64,000 bases of DNA from Cesiribacter andamanensis AMV16 (lineage in GTDB: Bacteria; Bacteroidota; Bacteroidia; Cytophagales; Cyclobacteriaceae), in contig NZ_AODQ01000006.1 of the NCBI RefSeq assembly GCF_000348925.1, positions 1 through 64,000 on the forward strand, in the 5' to 3' direction. The translations under genes and the position numbers were made by a program. Shown here piece after piece: positions 27,219 through 34,811 of the stretch (positions are counted from its first letter, which is position 1; the number at the start of each line of letters is the position of its first letter). Below the pieces are notes generated by a model. That model was given only the letters and a program-made list of their open reading frames with translations. It was not told where the DNA came from and searched no databases.

Positions 27219-27248
27219 TTTGTAAATTTCAGGATTGCGCTACATTTG
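27219..27248 (+). promoter_or_regulatory. Promoter of the arginine operon
   Basis: TTTG (27219-27222), an 18-bp spacer and TACATTTG (27241-27248) closely match the Bacteroidota consensus. Transcription would start near 27255, giving a leader of about 420 nt before the first gene at 27673. This is the only strong promoter upstream of the operon. Confidence 0.7.
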
Positions 27249-27322
27249 TACCACGAATGTCACTTTTTAACAGCCATACCGCCCTTCTTTCTGCAGCCTC
27301 TCTGGCGCTGCGTGGTGCTGGT

Positions 27323-27352
27323 ATGTCACGACGTTCTCCCCGTCGCCCGTAG
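27323..27352 (+). CDS. Putative arginine-rich leader peptide of the arginine operon
   Basis: A nine-codon ORF reading MSRRSPRRP and ending in TAG, so four of nine codons are Arg. It begins about 70 nt after the predicted transcript start and about 320 nt before the first gene of an arginine operon. The last Arg codons lie inside a 7-bp hairpin (GTCGCCC 27342-27348 with GGGCGAC 27352-27358). Amino-acid-rich leader peptides upstream of the matching biosynthetic operon are the hallmark of ribosome-mediated attenuation. No family evidence supports it beyond that pattern. Confidence 0.5.
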   Translation: MSRRSPRRP

Positions 27353-27465
27353 GGCGACTACATCTACATAGCAGGAACCGTGCATTCCTGCAAACTCCCG
27401 GAAACCGCATTTTACCCTTTACAAAAGGCTTGTCCTTTTTTCTATATCCTTTTTCCTGTCAGGAA
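27342..27465 (+). promoter_or_regulatory. Attenuator-like set of alternative hairpins
   Basis: After the leader ORF come: hairpin A (27342-27358); hairpin B, GCAGGAA (27371-27377) with TTCCTGC (27385-27391); a U-tract hairpin, AAAAGG (27423-27428) with CCTTTTTT (27434-27441); and hairpin D, TTCCTG (27453-27458) with CAGGAA (27460-27465). B and D are built from the same complementary words, so 27371 can pair with 27453 and 27385 with 27460, giving mutually exclusive folds on either side of the terminator-like hairpin. That is the layout of a transcription attenuator. The folding is inferred by eye. Confidence 0.45.
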
Positions 27466-27525
27466 TTGCAAACTGCTGATTACCATATCCTTTCTGTTGA
27501 AAACCAGGTGCTTGTAGCGCTGGTG

Positions 27526-27588
27526 ATGGATAGTGTACGCCCTGCTCAGGAGTTGCGACGACGACGACCGCGCTTTGTGCGTGCCTAG
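27526..27588 (+). CDS. Second arginine-rich small ORF in the leader
   Basis: Twenty codons from ATG 27526 to TAG 27588, reading MDSVRPAQELRRRRPRFVRA, with seven Arg codons including CGA-CGA-CGA-CGA. It ends 84 bp before the first structural gene. It could be a second arginine sensor, or simply chance in a GC-rich leader. CAGGG and CCCTG downstream (about 27605-27621) can form a small hairpin before the start codon of the first gene. Confidence 0.3.
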   Translation: MDSVRPAQELRRRRPRFVRA

Positions 27589-27672
27589 ACTTTAGCCGTG
27601 TGGCAGGGCGATTATCCCTGGTTCGGCCTTCTCACAACCCCCATTTTCCTATTTATTAATTTCCGATACCCA

Positions 27673-28293
27673 ATGAAAGTTAGCATTGTGGATGCGGGCA
27701 TGCAGCATGTTGCGTATGCCGAGCAGATTGTTGAAGCGCTCGCCCAGGCGGCCGCGCAGAGAGGGACTGGTATCGCCAGGCGAAATCCGGAGTACATCCG
27801 GACCAAACTCGCCGAAGGGAAAGCCGTCATCGCCCTGGAAGGCCCTAAACTGGCCGGTTTCTGCTACATCGAAACCTGGAGCCATGGCAAATTCATTGCC
27901 AACTCCGGCCTGATTGTGCTGCCCGAATACCGGCAGCAGGGGCTGGCCAAAAAAATCAAGGCCGCCGTATTCCGGCTGTCCAGAAAAAAATACCCCGAGG
28001 CCAAGATCTTTGGTATTACCACCAGTCTGGCGGTGATGAAGATCAACTCACAGCTGGGCTACAAGCCGGTTACCTTCTCGGAGCTCACCCAGGATGAAAA
28101 TTTCTGGAAAGGCTGCCTCAGCTGCAAGAACCATGATATTCTGGAGCGCAATGCCCATAAAATGTGCCTGTGCACCGGCATGCTCTACGATCCGCTGGAA
28201 GAAAGCAAAATGGCCAAAATAGGGCAGAAGCTGGCGCTGCTCAAGGGCCTCATCAAAAACAAGAACACCCAAAAACCCGAACCACAGCTATGA
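27673..28293 (+). CDS. GNAT acetyltransferase, likely N-acyl-glutamate synthase (ArgA role)
   Basis: A 206-residue acetyltransferase and first gene of the arginine operon. The core has IRTKLAEGKAVIALEGPKL, GLIVLPEYRQQGLAKKI (acetyl-CoA loop, RxxGxA) and SLAVMKINSQLGYKPV. A C-terminal extension holds four cysteines (Cys148, Cys151, Cys165, Cys167; CxxC-x13-CxC), possibly a metal site. No argA or argJ is otherwise present, so it probably acylates glutamate as the first step of arginine synthesis. The start at ATG 27673 begins the protein core; the frame extends upstream without support. Its stop overlaps the argG start (ATGA). Confidence 0.8.
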   Translation: MKVSIVDAGMQHVAYAEQIVEALAQAAAQRGTGIARRNPEYIRTKLAEGKAVIALEGPKLAGFCYIETWSHGKFIANSGLIVLPEYRQQGLAKKIKAAVFRLSRKKYPEAKIFGITTSLAVMKINSQLGYKPVTFSELTQDENFWKGCLSCKNHDILERNAHKMCLCTGMLYDPLEESKMAKIGQKLALLKGLIKNKNTQKPEPQL

Positions 28294-29498
28294 GCAATAA
28301 AGTAGTACTCGCCTTCAGCGGCGGGCTGGATACCTCCTATTGTGTGAAATACCTGGCCGACGAACGGGGGCTGGAAGTGCACACCGCCACGGTAAATACC
28401 GGCGGCTTCAGCCCGCAGGAGCTCCAGGCCATTGAAGATGGAGCCCTTGCCCTGGGCGCCGCCTCGCATGTAACGCTGGAAGAAACCCTGGCCTTCTATC
28501 AGCAGTGTGTAAAATACCTCATCTTCGGCAACGTGCTGCGCAACGGTACCTACCCCCTGTCGGTGAGCGCCGAGCGCATGTTTCAGGCCCTGGCCATTGC
28601 CCGCTATGCCAAAAAAATAGGCGCCGGCTACATTGCCCATGGCAGCACCGGTGCCGGCAATGACCAGGTGCGCTTCGATCTGGTGTTTCACATCCTCTGC
28701 CCCGATATTCAGGTGATCACCCCTATCCGGGATCAGTCGCTTTCCCGCCAGGCCGAGATCGACTACCTGATGGCCAAGGGGGTAAACAGGGACTGGACCA
28801 AGGCCCAATACTCCATCAATCAAGGCCTATGGGGCACCAGCGTAGGGGGCAAGGAAACCCTTACCTCCCACCTGCCCCTGCCCGAAGAAGCCTATCCCAG
28901 CCAGCTTCAGACCCACGAGCCCTCAGAGCTGGAGCTGCAGTTTGAAAAGGGCGAGCTGGTAGCCGTAAACGGGCAGGCTGGCGATCCGGTGAGCAACATT
29001 CAGCGGGTGCAGGAACTGGCCGCCCCCTATGCCATTGGGCGGGACTACCATGTGGGCGACACCATTATCGGCATCAAGGGGAGGATCGGGTTTGAGGCCG
29101 CGGCTTCCTACATCATCATGAAGGCGCACCACCAGCTGGAAAAACACACCCTCTCCAAATGGCAGCTGTACTGGAAAGAACAGCTCGCCAACTGGTACGG
29201 CATGATGGTGCACGAAGGTACCTTTCTGGACCCGGTGATGCGCAACATCGAAGGTTTTCTGCAAGAGAGCCAGCAAACGGTAAGCGGCACCGTAACGGTA
29301 GCGCTCATGCCCTATCGCTTCCAGGTGCAGGGCATTTCTTCGGCCCATGACCTGATGAGCAGTAGCTTCGGCAGCTATGGCGAAGAAAATAAGGGCTGGT
29401 CGGGTGAGGATGTAAAGGGATTTACCAAGATCCTGGCCAATTCGCTGAAGATCTATCATGCTGTAAATAAAGAAAAAGAATGGTCAGTGCAGGAATAG
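28290..29498 (+). CDS. argG: Argininosuccinate synthase
   Basis: A 402-residue ATP-dependent ligase joining citrulline and aspartate. The P-loop-like PPi motif LAFSGGLDTSYCVKYL is at residues 6-21. Other conserved blocks are AHGSTGAGNDQVRFD (here IAHGSTGAGN) and YSINQGLWGTSVGGKET. The variant sequence (GLWGTSVGGKE) is that of the Bacteroidota/Xanthomonas type that goes with the ArgF' pathway. ATG 28290 overlaps the preceding stop codon, so the genes are translationally coupled. The frame extends upstream to 28164 but only inside the previous gene. Confidence 0.95.
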   Translation: MSNKVVLAFSGGLDTSYCVKYLADERGLEVHTATVNTGGFSPQELQAIEDGALALGAASHVTLEETLAFYQQCVKYLIFGNVLRNGTYPLSVSAERMFQALAIARYAKKIGAGYIAHGSTGAGNDQVRFDLVFHILCPDIQVITPIRDQSLSRQAEIDYLMAKGVNRDWTKAQYSINQGLWGTSVGGKETLTSHLPLPEEAYPSQLQTHEPSELELQFEKGELVAVNGQAGDPVSNIQRVQELAAPYAIGRDYHVGDTIIGIKGRIGFEAAASYIIMKAHHQLEKHTLSKWQLYWKEQLANWYGMMVHEGTFLDPVMRNIEGFLQESQQTVSGTVTVALMPYRFQVQGISSAHDLMSSSFGSYGEENKGWSGEDVKGFTKILANSLKIYHAVNKEKEWSVQE

Positions 29499-30436
29499 CA
29501 GGGGGTACAGGCTATACGGCCGGCGAGCTCATCTGGCTGCTGCTGCAACATCCTGCCGTGGAGCTGCGCTTTGTGCACAGCCGCAGCCAGGCGGGCAAAG
29601 CCGTTAGCTCCGTTCATACCGATCTGATGGGTGAAACGGATCTGCAGTTTAGCAGCGAGCTTTCGGCGGTAGAGGTGCTCTTTCTGTGCCTGCCCCATGG
29701 CAAGGCCCGGGAATTTCTGGCAGAGCAGTCCATCGCCCCCGGCACCCGCATTATCGACCTGAGCCACGACCATCGGTTAGGAAACTCAGGCTTTGTCTAT
29801 GGCCTGCCTGAGCTGAATAAGGAAGCCATCCGGCATAGCAGACAGGTGGCCAATCCGGGCTGTTTTGCCACGGCGCTGCAGCTTGCCCTGCTGCCCCTGG
29901 CCAGGGAGCGGCGGCTGCAGGGGGAGGTGCATGTGCAGGCCATTACCGGCGCTACCGGCGCTGGGGCGGGCCTGTCAGATACCACGCATTTCAGCTGGCG
30001 CAGCAACAACCTCTCGGTCTACAAAGCTTTTGGCCACCAGCACCTGGGCGAGATAAAGCAAAGCCTGCAGCAGCTGGACAGCGACTTTGCACAGGAGATC
30101 AACTTCATCCCCCTGCGGGGCAATTTTGCCCGGGGTATTTTCGCCAGCCTGTATACAGAAATTGATCTGAGCCTGGAGCAAGCCATGCAGCTGTATAAGA
30201 GCTTTTATGCAGATGCCCCTTTTGTACAGGTTACTACGGATGACATTAGCCTGAAGGAAGTGGTAAACACCAACCGTTGTTTTCTGCAGCTACAGAAGCA
30301 CGGAAAAAAGCTGCTCATTCTCTCGGCCATCGATAACCTGCTGAAGGGGGCCTCGGGCCAGGCGGTGCAGAACATGAACCTGATGCTGGGCCTGGACGAA
30401 AGCACCGGCCTGCAGCTAAAACCCATACGCTACTAA
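29480..30436 (+). CDS. argC: N-acetyl-gamma-glutamyl-phosphate reductase
   Basis: A 318-residue NADPH-dependent reductase. The nucleotide-binding loop GIAGGTGYTAGELIWLLL is near the N-terminus. The catalytic cysteine is in NPGCFATALQLALLP and a conserved block is GATGAGAGLSDTTHF. It overlaps the end of argG by 19 bp, so it is tightly coupled. It reduces the acylated gamma-glutamyl phosphate made by ArgB. Confidence 0.95.
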   Translation: MVSAGIAGGTGYTAGELIWLLLQHPAVELRFVHSRSQAGKAVSSVHTDLMGETDLQFSSELSAVEVLFLCLPHGKAREFLAEQSIAPGTRIIDLSHDHRLGNSGFVYGLPELNKEAIRHSRQVANPGCFATALQLALLPLARERRLQGEVHVQAITGATGAGAGLSDTTHFSWRSNNLSVYKAFGHQHLGEIKQSLQQLDSDFAQEINFIPLRGNFARGIFASLYTEIDLSLEQAMQLYKSFYADAPFVQVTTDDISLKEVVNTNRCFLQLQKHGKKLLILSAIDNLLKGASGQAVQNMNLMLGLDESTGLQLKPIRY

Positions 30437-31251
30437 TGAGCATGAAACAGGAAAAAATAGCCATTCTGGGCGGCGGAAACCTGGGCGTTGCCATTGCCGA
30501 AGGTCTTTTAACCAAAGGCAATTATGATGCGGCAAACATCTACCTCACCCGCCGCAATATCCGTAGCATTGAGGCCTTACGGGACAAAGGACTACAGGTA
30601 ACGACCGATAACAAACTGGCCGTAAGAGAAAGCCGCCTCATCCTGCTCTGCGTACAACCGGCCCAGCTACCGGCCCTGCTGGAAGAGATCAGCCCCTGGC
30701 TGAACCCGGGGCAGCATGTGCTCATTAGTGTGATCACCAGCATCAGCATTCAAACCATTGCCCAGGCAGTAGGGGAGGATTTCGCCATTATCCGCAGCAT
30801 GCCCAATACGGCCATTGCCATTCACCAGTCCATGACCTGCCTGGCCTTTAATGAAAAGTCCAGGGGGGTAGAGAAAGAAGTAGTTGCGCTCTTTGATTGC
30901 CTGGGCAGCACCCTGGTGATTGAGGAGGAGCTGATGGCGGCCGCCACCGTACTCTGTGCCAGCGGCATTGCCTTTTACATGCGCTTTATTCGGGCAGCCA
31001 CACAAGGGGGGATTCAGCTGGGGTTTGATGCAGCAGATGCCCTCAAAATAGCGGTGCAGGTGAGCAAGGGTGTGTCTGGCCTGCTGGAAACCAACCGCTC
31101 ACATCCAGAGCAGGAGATCGACAAGGTAACCACCCCCCGCGGCTGTACCATTGCCGGCCTCAACGAAATGGAGCACCAGGGTTTCAGTCCGGCCTTCATC
31201 AGGGGACTGGCCACCTCCTACGAGCGCATCCAAAACATGAAGAAACAGTAG
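30436..31251 (+). CDS. proC: Pyrroline-5-carboxylate reductase
   Basis: A 271-residue ProC-family enzyme. The dinucleotide-binding motif is ILGGGNLGVAIAEGL; the C-terminal signature is around TPRGCTIAGLNEMEHQGF and the helical domain has ASGIAFYMRFIRAA. The ATG overlaps the argC stop (TAATG). ProC makes proline from P5C, so its place inside an arginine operon links proline and arginine synthesis. The same arrangement occurs in other Bacteroidota. A related activity on an arginine intermediate cannot be excluded. Confidence 0.9.
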   Translation: MSMKQEKIAILGGGNLGVAIAEGLLTKGNYDAANIYLTRRNIRSIEALRDKGLQVTTDNKLAVRESRLILLCVQPAQLPALLEEISPWLNPGQHVLISVITSISIQTIAQAVGEDFAIIRSMPNTAIAIHQSMTCLAFNEKSRGVEKEVVALFDCLGSTLVIEEELMAAATVLCASGIAFYMRFIRAATQGGIQLGFDAADALKIAVQVSKGVSGLLETNRSHPEQEIDKVTTPRGCTIAGLNEMEHQGFSPAFIRGLATSYERIQNMKKQ

Positions 31252-31317
31252 TGCCATGGATAACGCCAGCTACAACCAAAATTCGCCTGGGGCGCCTAGC
31301 CGCTGCGGTCCAGTGTC

Positions 31318-31350
31318 TTTCTTCTAACTTCTACCTTCTAACCTCTCAAT
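31318..31350. repeat. Heptamer-type TTCTAAC/TTCTACC repeat
   Basis: CTTCTAACTTCTACCTTCT and following AACCTCT form short imperfect direct repeats of about 7 bp directly before the argD start codon. The reverse-complement version is at 45804-45850. Confidence 0.55.
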
Positions 31351-31351
31351 T

Positions 31352-32491
31352 ATGGAGCTTTTTGATGTCTATAAAATGATGCCCATTGCCCTGGCCTATG
31401 CCAAGGGCTACCATGTGTATGATACGCAGGGGCGGGAATACCTCGATTTTTACGGCGGCCATGCCGTTATTTCCATCGGCCATAGCCACCCTCACTACAT
31501 TGCCGCCCTAACCCGGCAGCTGCACAGCATAGGGTATTATTCCAATGCCGTTGATTTTCCGCTGCGCAACCAGCTGGCCGAAAAACTGGGTGAGCTGGCG
31601 GGTTACGAAGGCTACAGCCTGTTTCTGTGCAACTCGGGTGCCGAAGCCATGGAAAATGCCCTGAAGCTGGCTTCCTTCCATACCGGCAAGAAAAAAGTAG
31701 TGGCCTTTAAGGGGGGCTTTCATGGCCGCACTTCTGCCGCCGTTAGCATTACCGACAATGCCAGCATCCAGGCGCCCATTAACGAAGGTGCCGGGGTGGT
31801 GTTTCTGGAGCCCGAGCGGGAAGAGCTGCTGGAAGAAGCCCTCTCGGCAGGCGATGTGTGTGCGGTGGTGATCGAGGGTATTCGGGGCGTAGGGGGAATC
31901 TATGTGCCCAGCGCCGCCTTTCTGAAAAGCATTAAGGAGCTCTGCCGAAAATGGGAGGTGGCTTTTATCTGCGATGAGATCCAGTCCGGTTACGGACGTA
32001 CGGGCAAATTCTTTGCCCACCAGCATGCCGGTGTAGCCCCGGATCTGATCACTATTGCCAAGGGCATGGGCAATGGATTCCCGGTAGGGGGGGTGCTGAT
32101 CCATCCAAAATTCAAAGCCTCCTACGGGCTGCTGGGCACCACTTTTGGCGGCAACCCCCTGGCCTGTGCCGCTTCCTTGGCTGTGCTGGAGGTGCTGGAG
32201 AAAGAAGCCCTGATCAACAATGCCGCTGCCATGGGCAACTATCTGAAGGAACAGCTCAAGACAATTCCCGAGATTGTTGATATCACCGGAGAAGGCCTGA
32301 TGCTGGGCATCAGCTTTGCTGGCAGCGTAAAACCGATTCAGCAGGCCCTTACCGAAGAAGCGCGGGTACTTACCGGCAGCTCGGCCCTGCCCAATCAAAT
32401 TCGCCTGCTGCCGCCCCTGACCATCGGCAAAACCGCCATTGATGTGTTTATCTCCAAACTGAAAGGAGTATTGGCGGGCGTAGAAGCCTAA
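31352..32491 (+). CDS. argD: Acetylornithine aminotransferase
   Basis: A 379-residue class III PLP aminotransferase. It shows LFLCNSGAEAMENALKLA (phosphate-binding loop), FICDEIQSGYGRTGKFFAHQ (Asp binding the pyridine nitrogen) and the Schiff-base lysine in ITIAKGMGNGFPVGG, then TTFGGNPLACAA. It converts the acylated glutamate semialdehyde to N-acyl-ornithine. It follows proC by 100 bp, a gap containing only the heptamer-like repeat. Confidence 0.93.
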   Translation: MELFDVYKMMPIALAYAKGYHVYDTQGREYLDFYGGHAVISIGHSHPHYIAALTRQLHSIGYYSNAVDFPLRNQLAEKLGELAGYEGYSLFLCNSGAEAMENALKLASFHTGKKKVVAFKGGFHGRTSAAVSITDNASIQAPINEGAGVVFLEPEREELLEEALSAGDVCAVVIEGIRGVGGIYVPSAAFLKSIKELCRKWEVAFICDEIQSGYGRTGKFFAHQHAGVAPDLITIAKGMGNGFPVGGVLIHPKFKASYGLLGTTFGGNPLACAASLAVLEVLEKEALINNAAAMGNYLKEQLKTIPEIVDITGEGLMLGISFAGSVKPIQQALTEEARVLTGSSALPNQIRLLPPLTIGKTAIDVFISKLKGVLAGVEA

Positions 32492-32500
32492 GGCGGCTCT

Positions 32501-32639
32501 GTGATGCCCCGACTCCAACGTCGTGGCATCACTCCCCACCAGCTCTCAGAAAGTGGTGCCACGACCGGGAGTCGGAGCACCACTACCAACCTCAACCATC
32601 ACCAGCAGTCCTGCCCCGACCCATAGTCGTGGCAGGACT
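32501..32639. repeat. Three tandem two-tier hairpins between argD and argF'
   Basis: Three palindromes lie in a row. H1 has GTGATGCC (32501-32508) and GGCATCAC (32525-32532). H2 has AGTGGTGC (32552-32559) and GCACCACT (32577-32584). H3 has AGTCCTGCC (32607-32615) and GGCAGGACT (32631-32639). The outer stems differ, but each loop contains the same inner stem CGAC-N5/6-GTCG. Conservation of the inner stem with divergent outer stems suggests a repeat family or three copies of a regulatory RNA hairpin. There is no T run, so they are not plain terminators. Confidence 0.8.
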
Positions 32640-32667
32640 CCATCAAAGACCAGGAAAAAGAAAAGCA

Positions 32668-33645
32668 ATGAAAAAATTCACCTCCGTACAGGATGTCCCC
32701 AACCTGCCCCAGTGGCTGCAGGAGGCAAAAGCCCTCAAAGCCAATCCCTTTGCCCACAAAAGCTTGGGCGAGAACAAGGTGCTGGGCCTGGTGTTCTTCA
32801 ACCCCAGCCTGCGTACCCGCATGAGCATGCAGCGAGCGGCGTACAACCTGGGCATGCAGGTAATGGTGCTGAATGTGGGCCAGGATAGCTGGCAGCTGGA
32901 GTGGGAAGAGGGAACCGTCATGAACGGCACTGCCCAGGAGCATGTAAAGGAAGCCGTGCCGGTGATGGCCCAGTACTGCGATATTATAGGAGTGCGCAGC
33001 TTTCCAGGCCTCAAAGACCGGGAAGCCGACTATGCCGAAGGGGTGCTGAACAAATTTTTGCAGCACAGCCCGGTGCCCATCATCAGCCTGGAAAGCGCCA
33101 CTAGCCACCCCCTGCAGGGCTTTGCCGACCTGCTCACCATTGACGAAAACAAGCAAAAAGCAAAACCCAGAGTAGTGCTCAGCTGGGCGCCCCACCCCAA
33201 AGCCCTGCCCCAGGCCGTACCCAATGCTTTTGTGGAGTGGATGCGGGCAGGTGAAGTAGACCTGGTAGTGACCCATCCGGAAGGCTACGAGCTGGCCCCC
33301 CAGATCATCGGCGATACGCCGGTCATATATGAGCAGGAGAGGGCCTTTGAAGGAGCTGACTTTATCTATGCCAAAAACTGGAGCAGCTACCGGGAGTACG
33401 GAAAGATTCTCTCCCAATCGCCCGACTGGACCATCACCGAAGCCAAAATGGCCCTGACCAATGGCGCCCGTTTCATGCACTGCCTGCCCATCCGCCGTAA
33501 TGTGATCGCTACCGATGGGGTGGTTGATAACAGCCTTGTTATTCCCCAGGCCGAAAACCGCCTCTGGACAGCGCAACTGGTATTGAAGAAGCTGCTGGAG
33601 GAGACCTCATCCATTCCATGGGGGCCCCCCGCCCTTCTCCTATGA
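32668..33645 (+). CDS. argF': N-acyl-ornithine carbamoyltransferase (ArgF')
   Basis: A 325-residue transcarbamylase. It carries the carbamoyl-phosphate loop FFNPSLRTRMSMQRAA (usual STRT replaced by SLRT as in the acyl-ornithine type), EHVKEAVPVMAQYCDIIGVR, HPLQGFADL and HCLPIRRNVIATD. By the alignment in my memory it is closest to the Bacteroides fragilis N-succinylornithine enzyme. The specificity residue (Pro90 in the succinyl-type, Glu92 in the Xanthomonas acetyl-type) is Gln90 here, so the preferred acyl group is unclear. It makes N-acyl-citrulline. The start at ATG 32668 is preceded by three hairpins. Confidence 0.92.
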   Translation: MKKFTSVQDVPNLPQWLQEAKALKANPFAHKSLGENKVLGLVFFNPSLRTRMSMQRAAYNLGMQVMVLNVGQDSWQLEWEEGTVMNGTAQEHVKEAVPVMAQYCDIIGVRSFPGLKDREADYAEGVLNKFLQHSPVPIISLESATSHPLQGFADLLTIDENKQKAKPRVVLSWAPHPKALPQAVPNAFVEWMRAGEVDLVVTHPEGYELAPQIIGDTPVIYEQERAFEGADFIYAKNWSSYREYGKILSQSPDWTITEAKMALTNGARFMHCLPIRRNVIATDGVVDNSLVIPQAENRLWTAQLVLKKLLEETSSIPWGPPALLL

Positions 33646-33749
33646 AGGCGGACGGCCGGGCCGCGCAGGCTAGTTAGAAAGGAGCCTGGCCTGTAGTAAA
33701 CGAAACTTTGTTCTAAGATTCTACATGCGATCAAGCCCTCTCTGGATGG

Positions 33750-33887
33750 TTGTTGGTGAAAACACCAACAACGGGAAGATGTGTAAAAAAGAGTGTCTCA
33801 AGTCTGTAGCGCGGCCAAACAGGCGCACAGATCCGCTTCTTTCACAGCGTCACAGCCGTATCCAGTTGTTGGTGTTTTCACCAACAA
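33750..33887. repeat. Pair of 22-bp palindromic repeats
   Basis: Units at 33750-33771 (loop AAAA) and 33866-33887 (loop TTTT) both have arms TTGTTGGTG and CACCAACAA and are separated by 94 bp. They lie in the 359-bp gap between argF' and argB, which otherwise holds nothing recognisable. Confidence 0.88.
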
Positions 33888-34004
33888 CCCTTTTGGCAAT
33901 AGTGAACGGCCCTTCGCCTGATGCCCCTGGTGGCCCGCACCTGTGTCTCCACCCTATGAAACAACACGCCTGGTTCTGCCATATGAATTGATAAGCCTAC
34001 GTTC

Positions 34005-34811
34005 ATGAAGATAACCGAAAAAGATACCACCCTTACCCCCCTCACCATCGTTAAAATTGGCGGCAATGTGGTAGACAATGCACAGCTGCTGGATCAGGTG
34101 CTGCACCAATTTATCAAGCTGCAGGGCCTCAAACTGCTGGTGCATGGGGGTGGAAAGCTGGCGACGCAGCTAGGCGAAAAGCTGGGCCTTCAGGCACAGA
34201 TGGTCGGGGGCAGACGCCTTACCGATGCGGCCATGCTGCAGGTGGTCACCATGGTGTATGGAGGCGAGATCAACAAAACCATTGTGGCCCTGCTGCAGGC
34301 AGCGGGCTGCAATGCCCTGGGCCTCACCGGCGCCGATGGCAACCTGATTCCGGCTCACAAACGCCAGAAGGGAGCACTGGACTGGGGTTTTGTGGGCGAT
34401 TTTGATCCTGTAAGCATCAATACAGGTCTGCTGCAAAGCCTCTTTGCGGCCGGCATCACACCGGTAGTAGCTCCCCTTACCCACGACGGGCAGGGCAGCC
34501 TCCTGAATACCAATGCCGATACAATTGCCTCGGGCCTGGCTGTAGCGCTCAGCCCCTTTTATCCAACCACTTTAACCTACTGCTTTGAAAAGAAAGGGGT
34601 ATTGCTGGATGTGGAAGATGAAGCCTCAGTGATTTCCCGCATCACCCCTGAAGACTACAGCCAGTACAAGGTGCAGGGAGTAATCGCGGAAGGCATGCTG
34701 CCCAAGCTTGACAACGCCTTTGCCGCCCTGCAGGCAGGGGTGGTGCAGGTGCGCATCTGCCATGCGCTGGATATTGCCCACCCCCAAACCGGAACCGCCC
34801 TATGCCTGTAG
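34005..34811 (+). CDS. argB: Acetylglutamate kinase
   Basis: A 268-residue amino-acid kinase. VKIGGNVVDN and LLVHGGGKLATQLGEKLG form the ATP-phosphate loops; MVGGRRLTD and GLTGADGNLI bind the acyl-glutamate; NTNADTIASGLAVAL and KLDNAFAALQAGV are conserved C-terminal blocks. The N-terminal arginine-binding helix of feedback-sensitive enzymes is absent, so classical allosteric inhibition at this enzyme is unlikely. The next gene overlaps its end by 10 bp. Confidence 0.94.
   Translation: MKITEKDTTLTPLTIVKIGGNVVDNAQLLDQVLHQFIKLQGLKLLVHGGGKLATQLGEKLGLQAQMVGGRRLTDAAMLQVVTMVYGGEINKTIVALLQAAGCNALGLTGADGNLIPAHKRQKGALDWGFVGDFDPVSINTGLLQSLFAAGITPVVAPLTHDGQGSLLNTNADTIASGLAVALSPFYPTTLTYCFEKKGVLLDVEDEASVISRITPEDYSQYKVQGVIAEGMLPKLDNAFAALQAGVVQVRICHALDIAHPQTGTALCL

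Noticed and set aside
31508-32539. Long open frame antisense to argD (343 codons)
   Set aside because: It mirrors the high-GC codon pattern of argD, has no family signature, and the sense strand is a certain gene.
33725-33991. ORF of 88 codons between argF' and argB
   Set aside because: It again runs through two palindromic repeats (VGENTNN, LLVFSPTT) and has no other support.
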